Assembly (NCBI GenBank): GCA_044432745.1
Contig: JAWXUH010000005.1
Span: 1-64,000, forward strand
Length of the DNA stretch: 64,000 nucleotides
Reading direction: 5' to 3'
DNA from: CAKOSP01 sp044432745
GTDB taxonomy: Bacteria; Bacillota_I; Bacilli_A; RF39; UBA660
Shown: positions 25,821-34,386 of the stretch, piece by piece
How the letters are laid out: each line of letters begins with the position of its first letter
Numbering within the stretch: the first letter of the stretch is position 1
Program-made: the position numbers and the translations under genes
Notes under the pieces: generated by a model
The model's database searches: none
What the model was told of the DNA's origin: nothing
What the model saw: only the letters and a program-made list of their open reading frames with translations

Positions 25821-25854
25821 AAAAAAACAAGCAAATTTTTTATTTACTTGTTTT
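25821..25854 (-). terminator. Terminator of the GNAT-aspS-serS block
   Basis: A 12-bp stem (AAACAAGCAAAT with ATTTACTTGTTT) overlapping the GNAT stop, with U7 on the minus strand. Its one mismatch is a G-U pair on the minus strand. Confidence 0.8.
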
Positions 25855-26421
25855 ATTTTTATTTATTTTATCTTCGTTAATTGAATTAAATCTTTCTCTA
25901 GTCATTTCAAAAACGTCTAAATCACATAATACTTCTCTTTTTTTATGAGCATCATATAGAGTCTTTTTATATTCATAACCAGAATTTAATGCAACTTTTT
26001 TAGAAGGATCATTATCTACTTCTGCTTTTATTAAAATTTCATCTCTAGAATAATTTTCAAATATAAATTTAGTTACCGATAAAACACAATCTTTCATTAT
26101 ACCTTTACCAGTAAATTCTTTTCCTAGCCAGTATCCTATTTCAATTGGTCTATCTTCGTTATCTATTTTTTGAATGTCAATTCCACCTGCAAATTTATTA
26201 TCGTAGTATATCATAAATGTATGCTTTTTATTTAACTTTACTTCTTCTAAACAGAATCTAGTAAATATTGTTACAGCACTCTCATCTTTATAAAAATCTA
26301 CCCATTCTAACCATGGTTCTAAATGTGGTATATTTTCAACTACTAAATTAAAACGATTTGTTACATCTTCAAAATCTACACTTCTTATTTCTATATTTTT
26401 ATTATTAGTTTCTATTTTCAT
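25840..26421 (-). CDS. GNAT N-acetyltransferase (RimJ/RimL-like)
   Basis: A 193-residue Acetyltransf_3-type protein. FAGGIDIQKIDNEDRPIEIGYWL forms the central beta pair (written here in two parts: FAGGIDIQ and IEIGYWLG). The acetyl-CoA pyrophosphate loop is LGKEFTGKGIM, and VALNSGYEY is the typical C-terminal motif. RimJ/RimL relatives acetylate ribosomal-protein N-termini or small amines. The target here is unknown. It follows aspS by 10 bp and is probably co-transcribed. Confidence 0.85.
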   Translation of the reverse strand: MKIETNNKNIEIRSVDFEDVTNRFNLVVENIPHLEPWLEWVDFYKDESAVTIFTRFCLEEVKLNKKHTFMIYYDNKFAGGIDIQKIDNEDRPIEIGYWLGKEFTGKGIMKDCVLSVTKFIFENYSRDEILIKAEVDNDPSKKVALNSGYEYKKTLYDAHKKREVLCDLDVFEMTRERFNSINEDKINKNKTSK

Positions 26422-26431
26422 ATTATTATCC

Positions 26432-27733
26432 TTAAGGTTTTATTCTATTTGGTCCTCTATATACAAATGTTGCTTCTCTAATATTATCTATTTCTAGTAT
26501 TTGCATCATTAATCTAGATAATCCAAATCCAAATCCTCCGTGAGGTGGACAACCATATTTAAAGAAATCTAAATAAAATTCTAATTCTTTTGGATCTATT
26601 TCTTTTTCGATTATTTGATTTTTTAATATTTCATATCTATTTTCTCTTTGTGCACCTGTTGTAATTTCCAATCCTTTATACAATAAGTCATAACTACAAC
26701 TATAACCATCTTCATCTTTCATATGATAAAAAGGTCTAGCAGAAAAAGGCCATTTTGTTATATAAACAAAATCACTGTTATATTCTTTTTTACAATATTT
26801 ACAAATATATTCTTCTTCTTTTCTGTCTAAATCATCTGTTTTTTCTGATTTGTATTTATATTTTTCAAAAACTATTTTTTTAACTTCTTCTAGTGTTATT
26901 CTTGGAAAATCAGTTTTAACTTCTTCTAATTTAATTTTAAAGACATTTTCAATTTCTTCTCCATGTTTTAAAATTAATTCATTCATGAAATATTTAATCC
27001 ATTTTTCTTCCATTTGCATTACATCTTCTACTGAGTCTATAAAACCTATTTCAGCATCAATCATTTGAATTTCTGCTGCGTGATACGATGTATGCGAATT
27101 TTCAGCTCTAAATGCTGGTGCTATTTCAAATACTTTATTAAATCCACCTGCTATTGCCATTTGTTTATAAAATTGTGGTGATTGTGACAAACATGCTTTT
27201 TGTCCAAAGTAATCTAATTTAAATACTTCTGCTCCACTTTCAGCTGCTTGTTCACATATTTTTGGTGTATTTATTTCAACAAAATCATTTTCATACCAAT
27301 AATTTCTCATTGCATTTAATATTGTTGTTTGCGCTTTAAAAAACAAATTATTTCTTTCACTTCTTAAATCTAAAAATCTATAGTCTAATCTAGTTTCTCT
27401 TAATGAATTATCGCTAACTTTAAAATCTATTGGTAATTCACTTAATGAATTACTCGTAATTTCTATTTCTGTTGGAATTAATTCCATACCATTTAATTTA
27501 ACTTTTGGACTATCCATTAACATACCTGTTATTTTAATAGTACTTTCTAATGTTAAGTTACTAACTAAATCAACTAGTTTATCGTTGCCCTCTTTTTCTA
27601 TTGTCATTTGCAATTTAATTCCATTATTACGTAGAATTACAAATTGCACATATTGTAAATCTCTTATGTTTTCAACATAAGCTTGAAGTGTTACTTCTTT
27701 ATTTAAATTATTTTTTAAATCTTTAAATTCCAT
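26432..27733 (-). CDS. aspS: Aspartate--tRNA ligase, archaeal/clostridial (AspS2) type
   Basis: The 433-residue protein is much shorter than bacterial AspRS (about 590). It has an N-terminal OB-fold anticodon domain (about 1-110) and a class IIb core. Motif 2 is the FRAENSHTSYHAAE segment, then SARPFYHM, and motif 3 is GFGFGLSRLMMQIL. This AspRS2 type is generally non-discriminating and charges tRNA-Asn with Asp for later amidation by GatCAB. GatCAB is not in the window. AAAGGAAA precedes the ATG. Confidence 0.9.
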   Translation of the reverse strand: MEFKDLKNNLNKEVTLQAYVENIRDLQYVQFVILRNNGIKLQMTIEKEGNDKLVDLVSNLTLESTIKITGMLMDSPKVKLNGMELIPTEIEITSNSLSELPIDFKVSDNSLRETRLDYRFLDLRSERNNLFFKAQTTILNAMRNYWYENDFVEINTPKICEQAAESGAEVFKLDYFGQKACLSQSPQFYKQMAIAGGFNKVFEIAPAFRAENSHTSYHAAEIQMIDAEIGFIDSVEDVMQMEEKWIKYFMNELILKHGEEIENVFKIKLEEVKTDFPRITLEEVKKIVFEKYKYKSEKTDDLDRKEEEYICKYCKKEYNSDFVYITKWPFSARPFYHMKDEDGYSCSYDLLYKGLEITTGAQRENRYEILKNQIIEKEIDPKELEFYLDFFKYGCPPHGGFGFGLSRLMMQILEIDNIREATFVYRGPNRIKP

Positions 27734-27757
27734 TTTATTTTCCTTTCTCTTTGATTG

Positions 27758-28504
27758 CTATCTTACTTTATTTTCACAATTAATACTATAACCTTCTAAA
27801 TATTCTTTATTTAAATATTTATAGTCTTCTTTGCTTAATATTTCTATATCAAATTCAACTTTGTATCTCATAATGTAATCTATGTATTTTTCTAACGTTT
27901 TTAGATACGGTGTTTCTCCTGAGATCATTGATTTAAATTCAAAACTTATTTTACTTATTTCTACATTAGATATAAGTATACGGTTATTTTTTCTAATAAC
28001 TGGCATTACTGCTATTTCTGCTTTTTTTACATATTTATCTATATCTTTTTTTGTTAATTTTTCAGAATTTTCAAGTAATTTTTTCAATTTCTTTTCTGTT
28101 CCAAAAATAAAAAATTCTGAAGATCCACCTATTTTTTTTGAATTATATCTAATTTTCATTACATTAATATTTTCGTAATCTATTGAAGATAATATATATT
28201 TTATACTAGTTAAAAAATTTTCTTCATCCTCTATTTGAGCTATTTCTAATTTTTTTTCATATTCAAACAAATTCATATATGCTGTATCTATATCTCTATT
28301 ATATTCAGTTAATTCCTCTATATATTTAGTTTCTTTTTCTTTAATCATTTGCTCGTACACAGAATTTAATCTATTTTTAAGACTATTTATTTCCTCACTA
28401 TATTTACAAGATATTGTCCCGTCAATAACAGCTTTTTCTAATTCTATTAGTCTTTCATTTTTTTCAATTATTGATAATTGATTTTGTACTTCCTCTATAT
28501 TCAT
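27758..28504 (-). CDS. Coiled-coil protein of unknown function
   Basis: The 248-residue soluble protein has a charged helical N-terminal third (coiled coil, about 1-90). A mixed alpha/beta domain follows, with KKIGGSSEFFIFGTEKK and RILISNVEISKISFEFKS. No membrane segment or known motif is visible. GGGGGATAAAT precedes the ATG. It sits between aspS and serS in the same direction with short gaps, so it is probably co-expressed with them. Confidence 0.7.
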   Translation of the reverse strand: MNIEEVQNQLSIIEKNERLIELEKAVIDGTISCKYSEEINSLKNRLNSVYEQMIKEKETKYIEELTEYNRDIDTAYMNLFEYEKKLEIAQIEDEENFLTSIKYILSSIDYENINVMKIRYNSKKIGGSSEFFIFGTEKKLKKLLENSEKLTKKDIDKYVKKAEIAVMPVIRKNNRILISNVEISKISFEFKSMISGETPYLKTLEKYIDYIMRYKVEFDIEILSKEDYKYLNKEYLEGYSINCENKVR

Positions 28505-28525
28505 ATTTATCCCCCTAATGAATAA

Positions 28526-29803
28526 TTACTTTATTATTTCTTTTCCGCCCATATAAGGTCTTAATGCTACTGGTATATTAATGCTTCCATCTTCGTTTAC
28601 ATTATTTTCTACAAATGCTATTAAACCTCTTGGTGTTGCAAGTACCGTATTATTTAAAGTATGCACGTAATTAGTTCCTTTTTCAGATTTACATCTTATT
28701 CCTAATCTTCTTGCTTGAGCATCACCAAGTGTTGAACAAGATCCTACTTCGAAGAATTTTTCTTGTCTAGGACTCCAAGCTTCTACATCACATGATTTTA
28801 CTTTTAAGTCAGCTAAATCTCCACTACAACATTCAAGTGTTCTAACTGGCACGTCTAAACTTCTGAAAAAATCTACTGTTAATTTCCACATTTTATTATA
28901 GTAATCCATTGATTCCTCTTCAGTACATAATACTACCATTTCTTGTTTTTCAAATTGATGAACTCTATATATTCCTCTTTCTTCTATTCCGTGAGCACCT
29001 ACTTCTTTTCTAAAGCATGGTGAATAACTTGTTAAATTTATTGGTAAATCCGTTGGTTTAATAATTTGATCTTTAAATTTTCCTATCATAGAATGTTCAC
29101 TTGTTCCTATTAAATATAAATCTTCACCTTCTATTTTGTACATCATTGCATCCATTTCTGCAAATGACATTACTCCTGTTACTACATCACTTCTGATCAT
29201 AAATGGTGGAATACAATATGTAAATCCAGCATCAATCATGAAATCCCTTGCGTATGATAACATCGCTGAATGTAATCTTGCTCCTTCACCCATTAGATAA
29301 TAAAAACCATTTCCACTAGTTCTACCAGCTGAATCTTTATCAAGTCCATTTATTTTTTCTAAAATGTCTCCATGATATGGTATTTCGAAATCTTTTTTAG
29401 TTATATCCCCAAAAAGTTCTATTTCTACATTTTCTGAGTCATCTTTTCCTACAGGTACAGAATCATCTATTATGTTAGGTATTACTAACATAATATCTTT
29501 TATTTCCTTACTTAATTCTTCTTCAAGTTGTTCTTCTTTTAAAATTTTATCCGCATATAATGATACTTTTTCTTTTATATTTTCAGCCTCTTCTTTTTTT
29601 CCTTCGCGCATTAATGCACCTATTTCTGAGCTTAATTTATTTTTTTCTGCTTTCATATCATCAGCTTTTGTTTTAGCTTCTCTATATTGTATATCTAAAT
29701 CGTAAACTTTATCTACTAAATCAAGTTTTTCATCTTGAAATTTTTTTTTAATATTTTCTTTTACTAATTCTTTATTATTTCTTATTAAATTAATATCTAT
29801 CAT
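28526..29803 (-). CDS. serS: Serine--tRNA ligase
   Basis: The 425-residue protein has an N-terminal antiparallel coiled-coil tRNA arm (about 30-100). The class II core carries TSEHSMIGKF (serine binding), the motif 2 region FRKEVGAHGIEERGIYRVHQF and motif 3 ATPRGLIAFVEN. The ATG at 29803 (MIDINLIRNN) is chosen because AGGTGA is just upstream. The in-frame TTG at 29818 lies within or before that site. No T-box leader is seen in the 90 bp upstream. Confidence 0.97.
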   Translation of the reverse strand: MIDINLIRNNKELVKENIKKKFQDEKLDLVDKVYDLDIQYREAKTKADDMKAEKNKLSSEIGALMREGKKEEAENIKEKVSLYADKILKEEQLEEELSKEIKDIMLVIPNIIDDSVPVGKDDSENVEIELFGDITKKDFEIPYHGDILEKINGLDKDSAGRTSGNGFYYLMGEGARLHSAMLSYARDFMIDAGFTYCIPPFMIRSDVVTGVMSFAEMDAMMYKIEGEDLYLIGTSEHSMIGKFKDQIIKPTDLPINLTSYSPCFRKEVGAHGIEERGIYRVHQFEKQEMVVLCTEEESMDYYNKMWKLTVDFFRSLDVPVRTLECCSGDLADLKVKSCDVEAWSPRQEKFFEVGSCSTLGDAQARRLGIRCKSEKGTNYVHTLNNTVLATPRGLIAFVENNVNEDGSINIPVALRPYMGGKEIIK

Positions 29804-29891
29804 TTTCTTCACCTGCAATTAGTATAGCAAATATAACAAATAAAGTAAATTGTATTATATATAATTTTTTTAATTGTTTTTTTATTTTTAA

Positions 29892-29920
29892 TAAAAAAAA
29901 AGAAAGATATTTTTATCTTA
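29892..29920 (-). terminator. Terminator of the transglycosylase-like gene
   Basis: AAGATA-N4-TATCTT followed by a U run on the minus strand, at the stop codon. Confidence 0.65.
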
Positions 29921-31370
29921 CTTTTTTATATTCTTCTACAGTTTTTATACATACATATTCACTTGTATCTTCTTGATATGTATAGTTTTCTATTTCTCCT
30001 GTTTCATATATATAATGACTTGCTACTATTTCTCCAGCTTCATTTATATTTTTGTATACACCCTCTGAACCTAGATAATAACTCATAACTTTAGCCATAT
30101 ATGTTCCTGTTCCATATGTATTAAATTTACTTATATAATTTACTGTTGCTGAATTATTAACTAATGTTTCCTCTGGTAAGGTTAACATATATTGTTTAGG
30201 ATTTTTCGACATAGCACTAAATTCTTCAGCAAATTCATTTATTGGTACTTCTGATAATACTTCATCTCTTGTCATATTTTTTTCAACCATAAATTTTGAA
30301 ATAACTAGGTTTGGCATACCACTTCCTCCATTATATCCTTGAAGTGCAACTAATACGTTACCATTATATTCATTTATAGTTTCTTGAAGTCTCATTACAC
30401 CCATTTGGATATTAGTTTCTACGTTACGCGCTGTTGTTTGTGTAACATACATAGTATCATAAGAGTTTGTTTGAAAATTATATGCATTCAATTCTCTTCC
30501 ACTTGGTGATTCATGTTGCATTATCCCCCAAGCATATCCATTATGATATTTCCCACCAGGAAGAGTGTCTGAATGAAGTAATGATGATTCACCCATCGCT
30601 ACTCCTAAAACTATATACGGATCAATTCCGTACATTTCTGAATATTTTATAATTAAATTACCTTGTTCAGTATTTAAAAATTTTCTTATGTATGACTCAG
30701 TATATTCATTCAATCTACTACCTATTTGAATATCACCTTCCATCATTGCATTTGATACTTCTCTGTCATCTTTATTATTAATTGTATCCATTTTTTCAAA
30801 GACAACTTTTTCTTCCGTACTTTCAATACTTACTCCATATAAATTAAATTGAGTTTCAGCTTCTGGATTAAAAAGTCTTCTTTCATGTCTTATAGTTTCT
30901 GCTACTTCTTGTTTTGTTATTTCTTCTTGAACCTTTTCTATTGTTTCTTCTGGATTATAATTTTCTTTTGTTTCTTCATAATTTACTAAATTACTTTTTA
31001 TTACATCTTCTGAATATGACATTGCTGGCATAATATCTTCAACTTCGTATTTATCTACATCTTTTTTGAATCCTGATAATAATACTACTGACGCTAGAAC
31101 TACTGATGCTCCTCTTTTTACTATGGGTTTATTCATTTTATTAAAAACTTCTTTAAAATTCAATTTTTTTGTTTTTTTCTTCTTAGCTGTTAAACTTCTA
31201 TTAAAATTGTTTATAATACCTTGAACTGTTCCGTTATGAGACCACTTATTATAATTTTCATCTATTTTAACAATTATATTTTTGAATTCATAATTAATCA
31301 TTCCATTTTCTTTTGTCATCCAAATTAATTTTTCTTTTTCAAATATTTGTTTTAAATCTTCTCCAATCAT
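29913..31370 (-). CDS. Membrane-anchored lytic transglycosylase-like (SLT) protein
   Basis: From ATG 31370 the product is 485 residues. It has a basic cytoplasmic region (to about 80), one membrane segment (VVLASVVLLSG) and an acidic linker. An SLT-type lysozyme domain (about 250-390) carries the catalytic Glu in GVAMGESSLLHS, then YAWGIMQHE and LQGYNGGSG. It would cleave peptidoglycan outside the cell. The reading frame stays open and protein-like for 35 codons upstream to a CTG at 31475, which has GGGGGG 7 bp before it, while ATG 31370 has no good ribosome site. The true product is probably longer. Confidence 0.85.
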   Translation of the reverse strand: MIGEDLKQIFEKEKLIWMTKENGMINYEFKNIIVKIDENYNKWSHNGTVQGIINNFNRSLTAKKKKTKKLNFKEVFNKMNKPIVKRGASVVLASVVLLSGFKKDVDKYEVEDIMPAMSYSEDVIKSNLVNYEETKENYNPEETIEKVQEEITKQEVAETIRHERRLFNPEAETQFNLYGVSIESTEEKVVFEKMDTINNKDDREVSNAMMEGDIQIGSRLNEYTESYIRKFLNTEQGNLIIKYSEMYGIDPYIVLGVAMGESSLLHSDTLPGGKYHNGYAWGIMQHESPSGRELNAYNFQTNSYDTMYVTQTTARNVETNIQMGVMRLQETINEYNGNVLVALQGYNGGSGMPNLVISKFMVEKNMTRDEVLSEVPINEFAEEFSAMSKNPKQYMLTLPEETLVNNSATVNYISKFNTYGTGTYMAKVMSYYLGSEGVYKNINEAGEIVASHYIYETGEIENYTYQEDTSEYVCIKTVEEYKKVR

Positions 31371-31482
31371 CTCTTGATCAAAGGTTTTTATTTCACTTAT
31401 GTTTGGAACTTTTCTTCTTTTATCAATATAAAATAATTTATTGTTTCTTTCTAAAATTTCTATTTGTTTTTTCAGTTTATAA

Positions 31483-31488
31483 CCCCCC
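31483..31488. repeat. Homopolymer G6 (minus strand) at the 5' end of the transglycosylase-like gene
   Basis: A six-G run in a very AT-rich genome. It lies 11 nt downstream of the transcript start predicted from the promoter, between a 5-codon ATG frame (31494) and the CTG that opens the main frame. With one G fewer, ATG 31494 would read into the main frame. Confidence 0.9.
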
Positions 31489-31500
31489 AGTCATATTTAA

Positions 31501-31529
31501 ATTATAACACATTAGTTACAAAAAAGCAA
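31501..31529 (-). promoter_or_regulatory. Promoter of the transglycosylase-like gene
   Basis: TTGCTT (31524-31529), 17 bp, TATAAT (31501-31506) on the minus strand. The transcript would start near 31494. The -35 box lies inside the upstream gene's terminator. Confidence 0.7.
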
Positions 31530-31546
31530 CTTTTTTGTTACTTTTT
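31519..31546 (-). terminator. Terminator of the gene at 31549
   Basis: GTAAC-A6-GTTGC (one G-U pair on the minus strand) followed by TTTTTT. It overlaps the promoter of the next gene. Confidence 0.6.
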
Positions 31547-31548
31547 CA

Positions 31549-32724
31549 TTAATTTGTTGCAGAATAATAATCTGTATAATATTTAGATATTACATCCCTG
31601 TCTTGATATTTCTTATTAATTTTTATTCTAACTAGAGGTATATCTAACTCTTTTGCTTCTAAATCTGATTCATTATCTATTTCATCTCGAACTAATATAT
31701 AAGATGGATTTAATTTGTTACCATTTTTATCATTACCTAATATTACTATTTCATTATAATGATTATTAAGTTTTGTCCTATAACTTAATTCATCTACAGT
31801 TATTAACATATTATTACCAACACTCATACTATATATTTTTTCTTCAGATTTTAACTCATTTGTGTAAGCATCATACGGATAAATGAACAAGATTTTGTAA
31901 TCCTGTATATTGCTGTAACCGTAGATACATCTCTTAATTTCTCCTGGGAAACAATGAGCATTATCAGGATTTATCAAACTACAATTCATTGCAAATCTAT
32001 TTTTTGTCTTATCGTACATCCCATTATGACAATCATATACATCTAATCTACGAATTAAAAAGTTTTTTTCTGATGTATTAACTTGTCTGTAATTACCACT
32101 GATATTAAATATATTTTTACAAAAATTTTCATTCATATATTGTATACACAATTCATGTATTTCTAATAATGTTTTTTCATCTAATAAAATTAATTGTTCA
32201 TACGTGTATTTTTTTCTTTTTCCTAATGAAGAGCTCAATATCTCTTCTATTATTATATTGTCATTTTTGTTACCATATTTTTTTCCTTTTAATATCATTA
32301 ATCCATCTATTGGTAATTCATTTTCTTTTTCTTTTAATTCATACATTGATATATCAAATAAACTTTTTTTAAATAAATAAAATATACTACTCAATATTTC
32401 TTTTTCTTCTATACTCAATTTATTTAAATATTTACTACTAAAGTTATTATATAATTCGTACTCTTCTGCATTTATAAAAAAATTAATTTTTTTAATTTTT
32501 TCTAATTTTTCATTTTCATTTATTTCGTACATATTTATAACAAGATCAATTATATTTTTAAAATTTCTTTCATCAATTATGGGTATTTTAATATAAATTT
32601 TAAATTCTTCTGTTAAAACTTTGTATATGTTTTTTTCTGTTACTTCACTATTTAAAAATATTTCTAAGTTTTTTTTCAATTTTTTATATTCGTTTTTTAG
32701 TAAATCTGACGCCAAATAATTCAT
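31549..32724 (-). CDS. Hypothetical soluble protein
   Basis: A 391-residue cytoplasmic protein with a helical first half (about 1-200). The second half contains RRLDVYDCHNGMYDKTKNRF, NPDNAHCFPGEIKRC and YKILFIYPYDAY. A beta-rich C-terminus with VGNNMLITVDELSYR and NPSYILVRDE follows. The His/Cys-containing stretches could bind a metal or nucleotide, but no family is recognised. GAGGGG precedes the ATG. It lies between two cell-envelope proteins in the same orientation. Confidence 0.65.
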   Translation of the reverse strand: MNYLASDLLKNEYKKLKKNLEIFLNSEVTEKNIYKVLTEEFKIYIKIPIIDERNFKNIIDLVINMYEINENEKLEKIKKINFFINAEEYELYNNFSSKYLNKLSIEEKEILSSIFYLFKKSLFDISMYELKEKENELPIDGLMILKGKKYGNKNDNIIIEEILSSSLGKRKKYTYEQLILLDEKTLLEIHELCIQYMNENFCKNIFNISGNYRQVNTSEKNFLIRRLDVYDCHNGMYDKTKNRFAMNCSLINPDNAHCFPGEIKRCIYGYSNIQDYKILFIYPYDAYTNELKSEEKIYSMSVGNNMLITVDELSYRTKLNNHYNEIVILGNDKNGNKLNPSYILVRDEIDNESDLEAKELDIPLVRIKINKKYQDRDVISKYYTDYYSATN

Positions 32725-32834
32725 GTTATTTTCTACCCCTCTTTTTTGTAAAATATGATATCACAGTTAGTATTTTTTATCAATTGTTATTAGTTATTTT
32801 TAAAAAAAAAAAAAACTATAATTAATATAATTTT

Positions 32835-33464
32835 TTATCTATTTTTTTCTTTATTTTCTTCGTAATAATCTTTAAAAAAATTTACAGCATCTGAAAAATC
32901 ATCCTTTGCACTTAATAAATCGTCTTTAAATACATTATAAACTTGTGATTGTTCTTCTTCCGTCAATTTATGTTCGTCATAAAATTCTTTTAATACTTCT
33001 GTTGCTTCATTAAAATCATCTTTTGCATATAACAAGTCATCTCTGAACATATTATAAACTTGAATTTGCTGCTCTTCTGTCAATTTGTGTTCTTCATAAA
33101 ATTCTTTCAACACTTTTGATGCTTCAGTAAAATCAGCTTTTGCATATATTACATCATCTCTCAACTCTTCATATATATATTTTAAATAATCTTCTGCTTC
33201 GGTTTCAGATTCTGTTTTTTCTATTTCTTCTTCTGGAACTTCAATTTCTAAAACTTCTTTTGGACTTTCTTTTTTTTCTATTACTATATTTTCTTCATTA
33301 TTGGTATCTTTCATTTCTGGATTTTTATCAATATATATTGTTTCTGGATTTTCTACTACATAAATTATTTGAGGCTCTTTATCCGATAATTTATTAATTG
33401 TTAATATTAGCGTAGCGCCTGATAATACAATTAGTGCTCCATTTTTTAATTTATCTTTATTCAT
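32835..33464 (-). CDS. N-terminally anchored protein with three 39-residue repeats
   Basis: A membrane segment at about 8-25 is followed by an acidic Glu-rich linker. Three tandem helical repeats then follow, with consensus (R/K)DDLLxAKDDFxEAxxVLKEFY, followed by (D/E)EHKLTEEEQ and xQVYN. The third copy ends early. The helical hairpins suggest a small extracellular spacer or binding array. No family is recognised. AAAGGAG precedes the ATG. It is not followed by a strong terminator before the 31549 gene, so the two may be co-transcribed. Confidence 0.7.
   Translation of the reverse strand: MNKDKLKNGALIVLSGATLILTINKLSDKEPQIIYVVENPETIYIDKNPEMKDTNNEENIVIEKKESPKEVLEIEVPEEEIEKTESETEAEDYLKYIYEELRDDVIYAKADFTEASKVLKEFYEEHKLTEEQQIQVYNMFRDDLLYAKDDFNEATEVLKEFYDEHKLTEEEQSQVYNVFKDDLLSAKDDFSDAVNFFKDYYEENKEKNR
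32838..33173. repeat. Tandem 117-bp coding repeats (2.9 copies)
   Basis: Units at 33057-33173, 32940-33056 and 32838-32939 (partial) encode the 39-residue repeats. The DNA copies are similar but not identical. Confidence 0.8.
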
Positions 33465-33483
33465 ATATACTCCTTTATTGTAA

Positions 33484-33508
33484 GAAAAAAGAGTAGTTAA
33501 TACTACCC
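33484..33508 (-). terminator. Terminator of the rpsB-tsf operon
   Basis: GTAGT-N4-ACTAC followed by CTTTTTT on the minus strand, overlapping the tsf stop. Confidence 0.7.
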
Positions 33509-34375
33509 AACTTGTTTCATTACTTCTTCAGCAAAATTTTCTTCTTTTTTCTCAATACCTTCGCCTACTTCTAAACGAACCATATCTATTAGTTCACAGT
33601 TATTATTTGATAAAAATTTAGTTATTGTTAACTTATCATCTTTAACAAATACTTGTTCTGATAAACAATTTTCTGTATAGAATTTTTTAATTCTACCATC
33701 AACCATTTTCTCTGCTATTTCAGGAGATTTTCCTTCTTCTATAGCTTGAGCTTTGATAATTTCTTTTTCATTATCTAAAACATCTGCAGAAACATCTTTT
33801 GGAAATACAAATGTAGGTTTCATTGCAGCACTTTGCATTGAAACGTCTTTTGCAGCTTCTTCGTTTTCACCTTTAATTTTAGTTAAAACAGCTATTCTTC
33901 CACCCATATGAATATATGAACCGAATGTTTCTCCTTCAGTTTTTTCCATTATTACAAATCTTCTGAAAGATAATTTTTCTCCAATAATTGCAGTTTTATT
34001 AATTATTAAATCTTTGATTGTTCCTTCATCACATTTAATTTCTAATGCTGATTCAACATCACTTGGTTTATTTTCAAGTAATAATTTTCCAATTGTATCA
34101 ATTAAAATTTTAAATTCTTCATTTTTACTTACGAAATCAGTTTCACTATTTATTTCAAGTATAACAGCGTTATTACCTTCAATATAAACGTTAGCTAATC
34201 CTTCAGCAGCAATTCTAGATTCTTTTTTTAATGATTTAGAAATACCTTTTTCTCTTAAATAATTCATTGCTTCATCCATGTTACCATTAGTTTCAGTAAG
34301 TGCAGATTTACAATCCATCATTCCAGCTCCTGAAATTTCACGAAGCTCTTTTACCATACTTGCAGTTATTTGCAT
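33503..34375 (-). CDS. tsf: Elongation factor Ts
   Basis: EF-Ts is the nucleotide-exchange factor for EF-Tu. The 290-residue protein has the N-terminal UBA-like domain (VKELREISGAGMMDCKSAL), the conserved NSETDFVSKNEEF near residue 80 that contacts EF-Tu, and two core subdomains. AAGGAG precedes the ATG. It lies 12 bp after rpsB, the conserved rpsB-tsf operon. Confidence 0.98.
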   Translation of the reverse strand: MQITASMVKELREISGAGMMDCKSALTETNGNMDEAMNYLREKGISKSLKKESRIAAEGLANVYIEGNNAVILEINSETDFVSKNEEFKILIDTIGKLLLENKPSDVESALEIKCDEGTIKDLIINKTAIIGEKLSFRRFVIMEKTEGETFGSYIHMGGRIAVLTKIKGENEEAAKDVSMQSAAMKPTFVFPKDVSADVLDNEKEIIKAQAIEEGKSPEIAEKMVDGRIKKFYTENCLSEQVFVKDDKLTITKFLSNNNCELIDMVRLEVGEGIEKKEENFAEEVMKQVG

Positions 34376-34386
34376 TGTTATTCTCC

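Noticed and set aside
26750..26800. CxxC zinc-knuckle insertion in AspRS (CKYCKKEY)
   Set aside because: The segment aligns with the ordinary AspRS2 sequence around it without an insertion, and a second Cys pair is absent.
29804..29912. T-box riboswitch before serS
   Set aside because: The AT-rich interval is about 110 bp and has no specifier-loop or T-box consensus.
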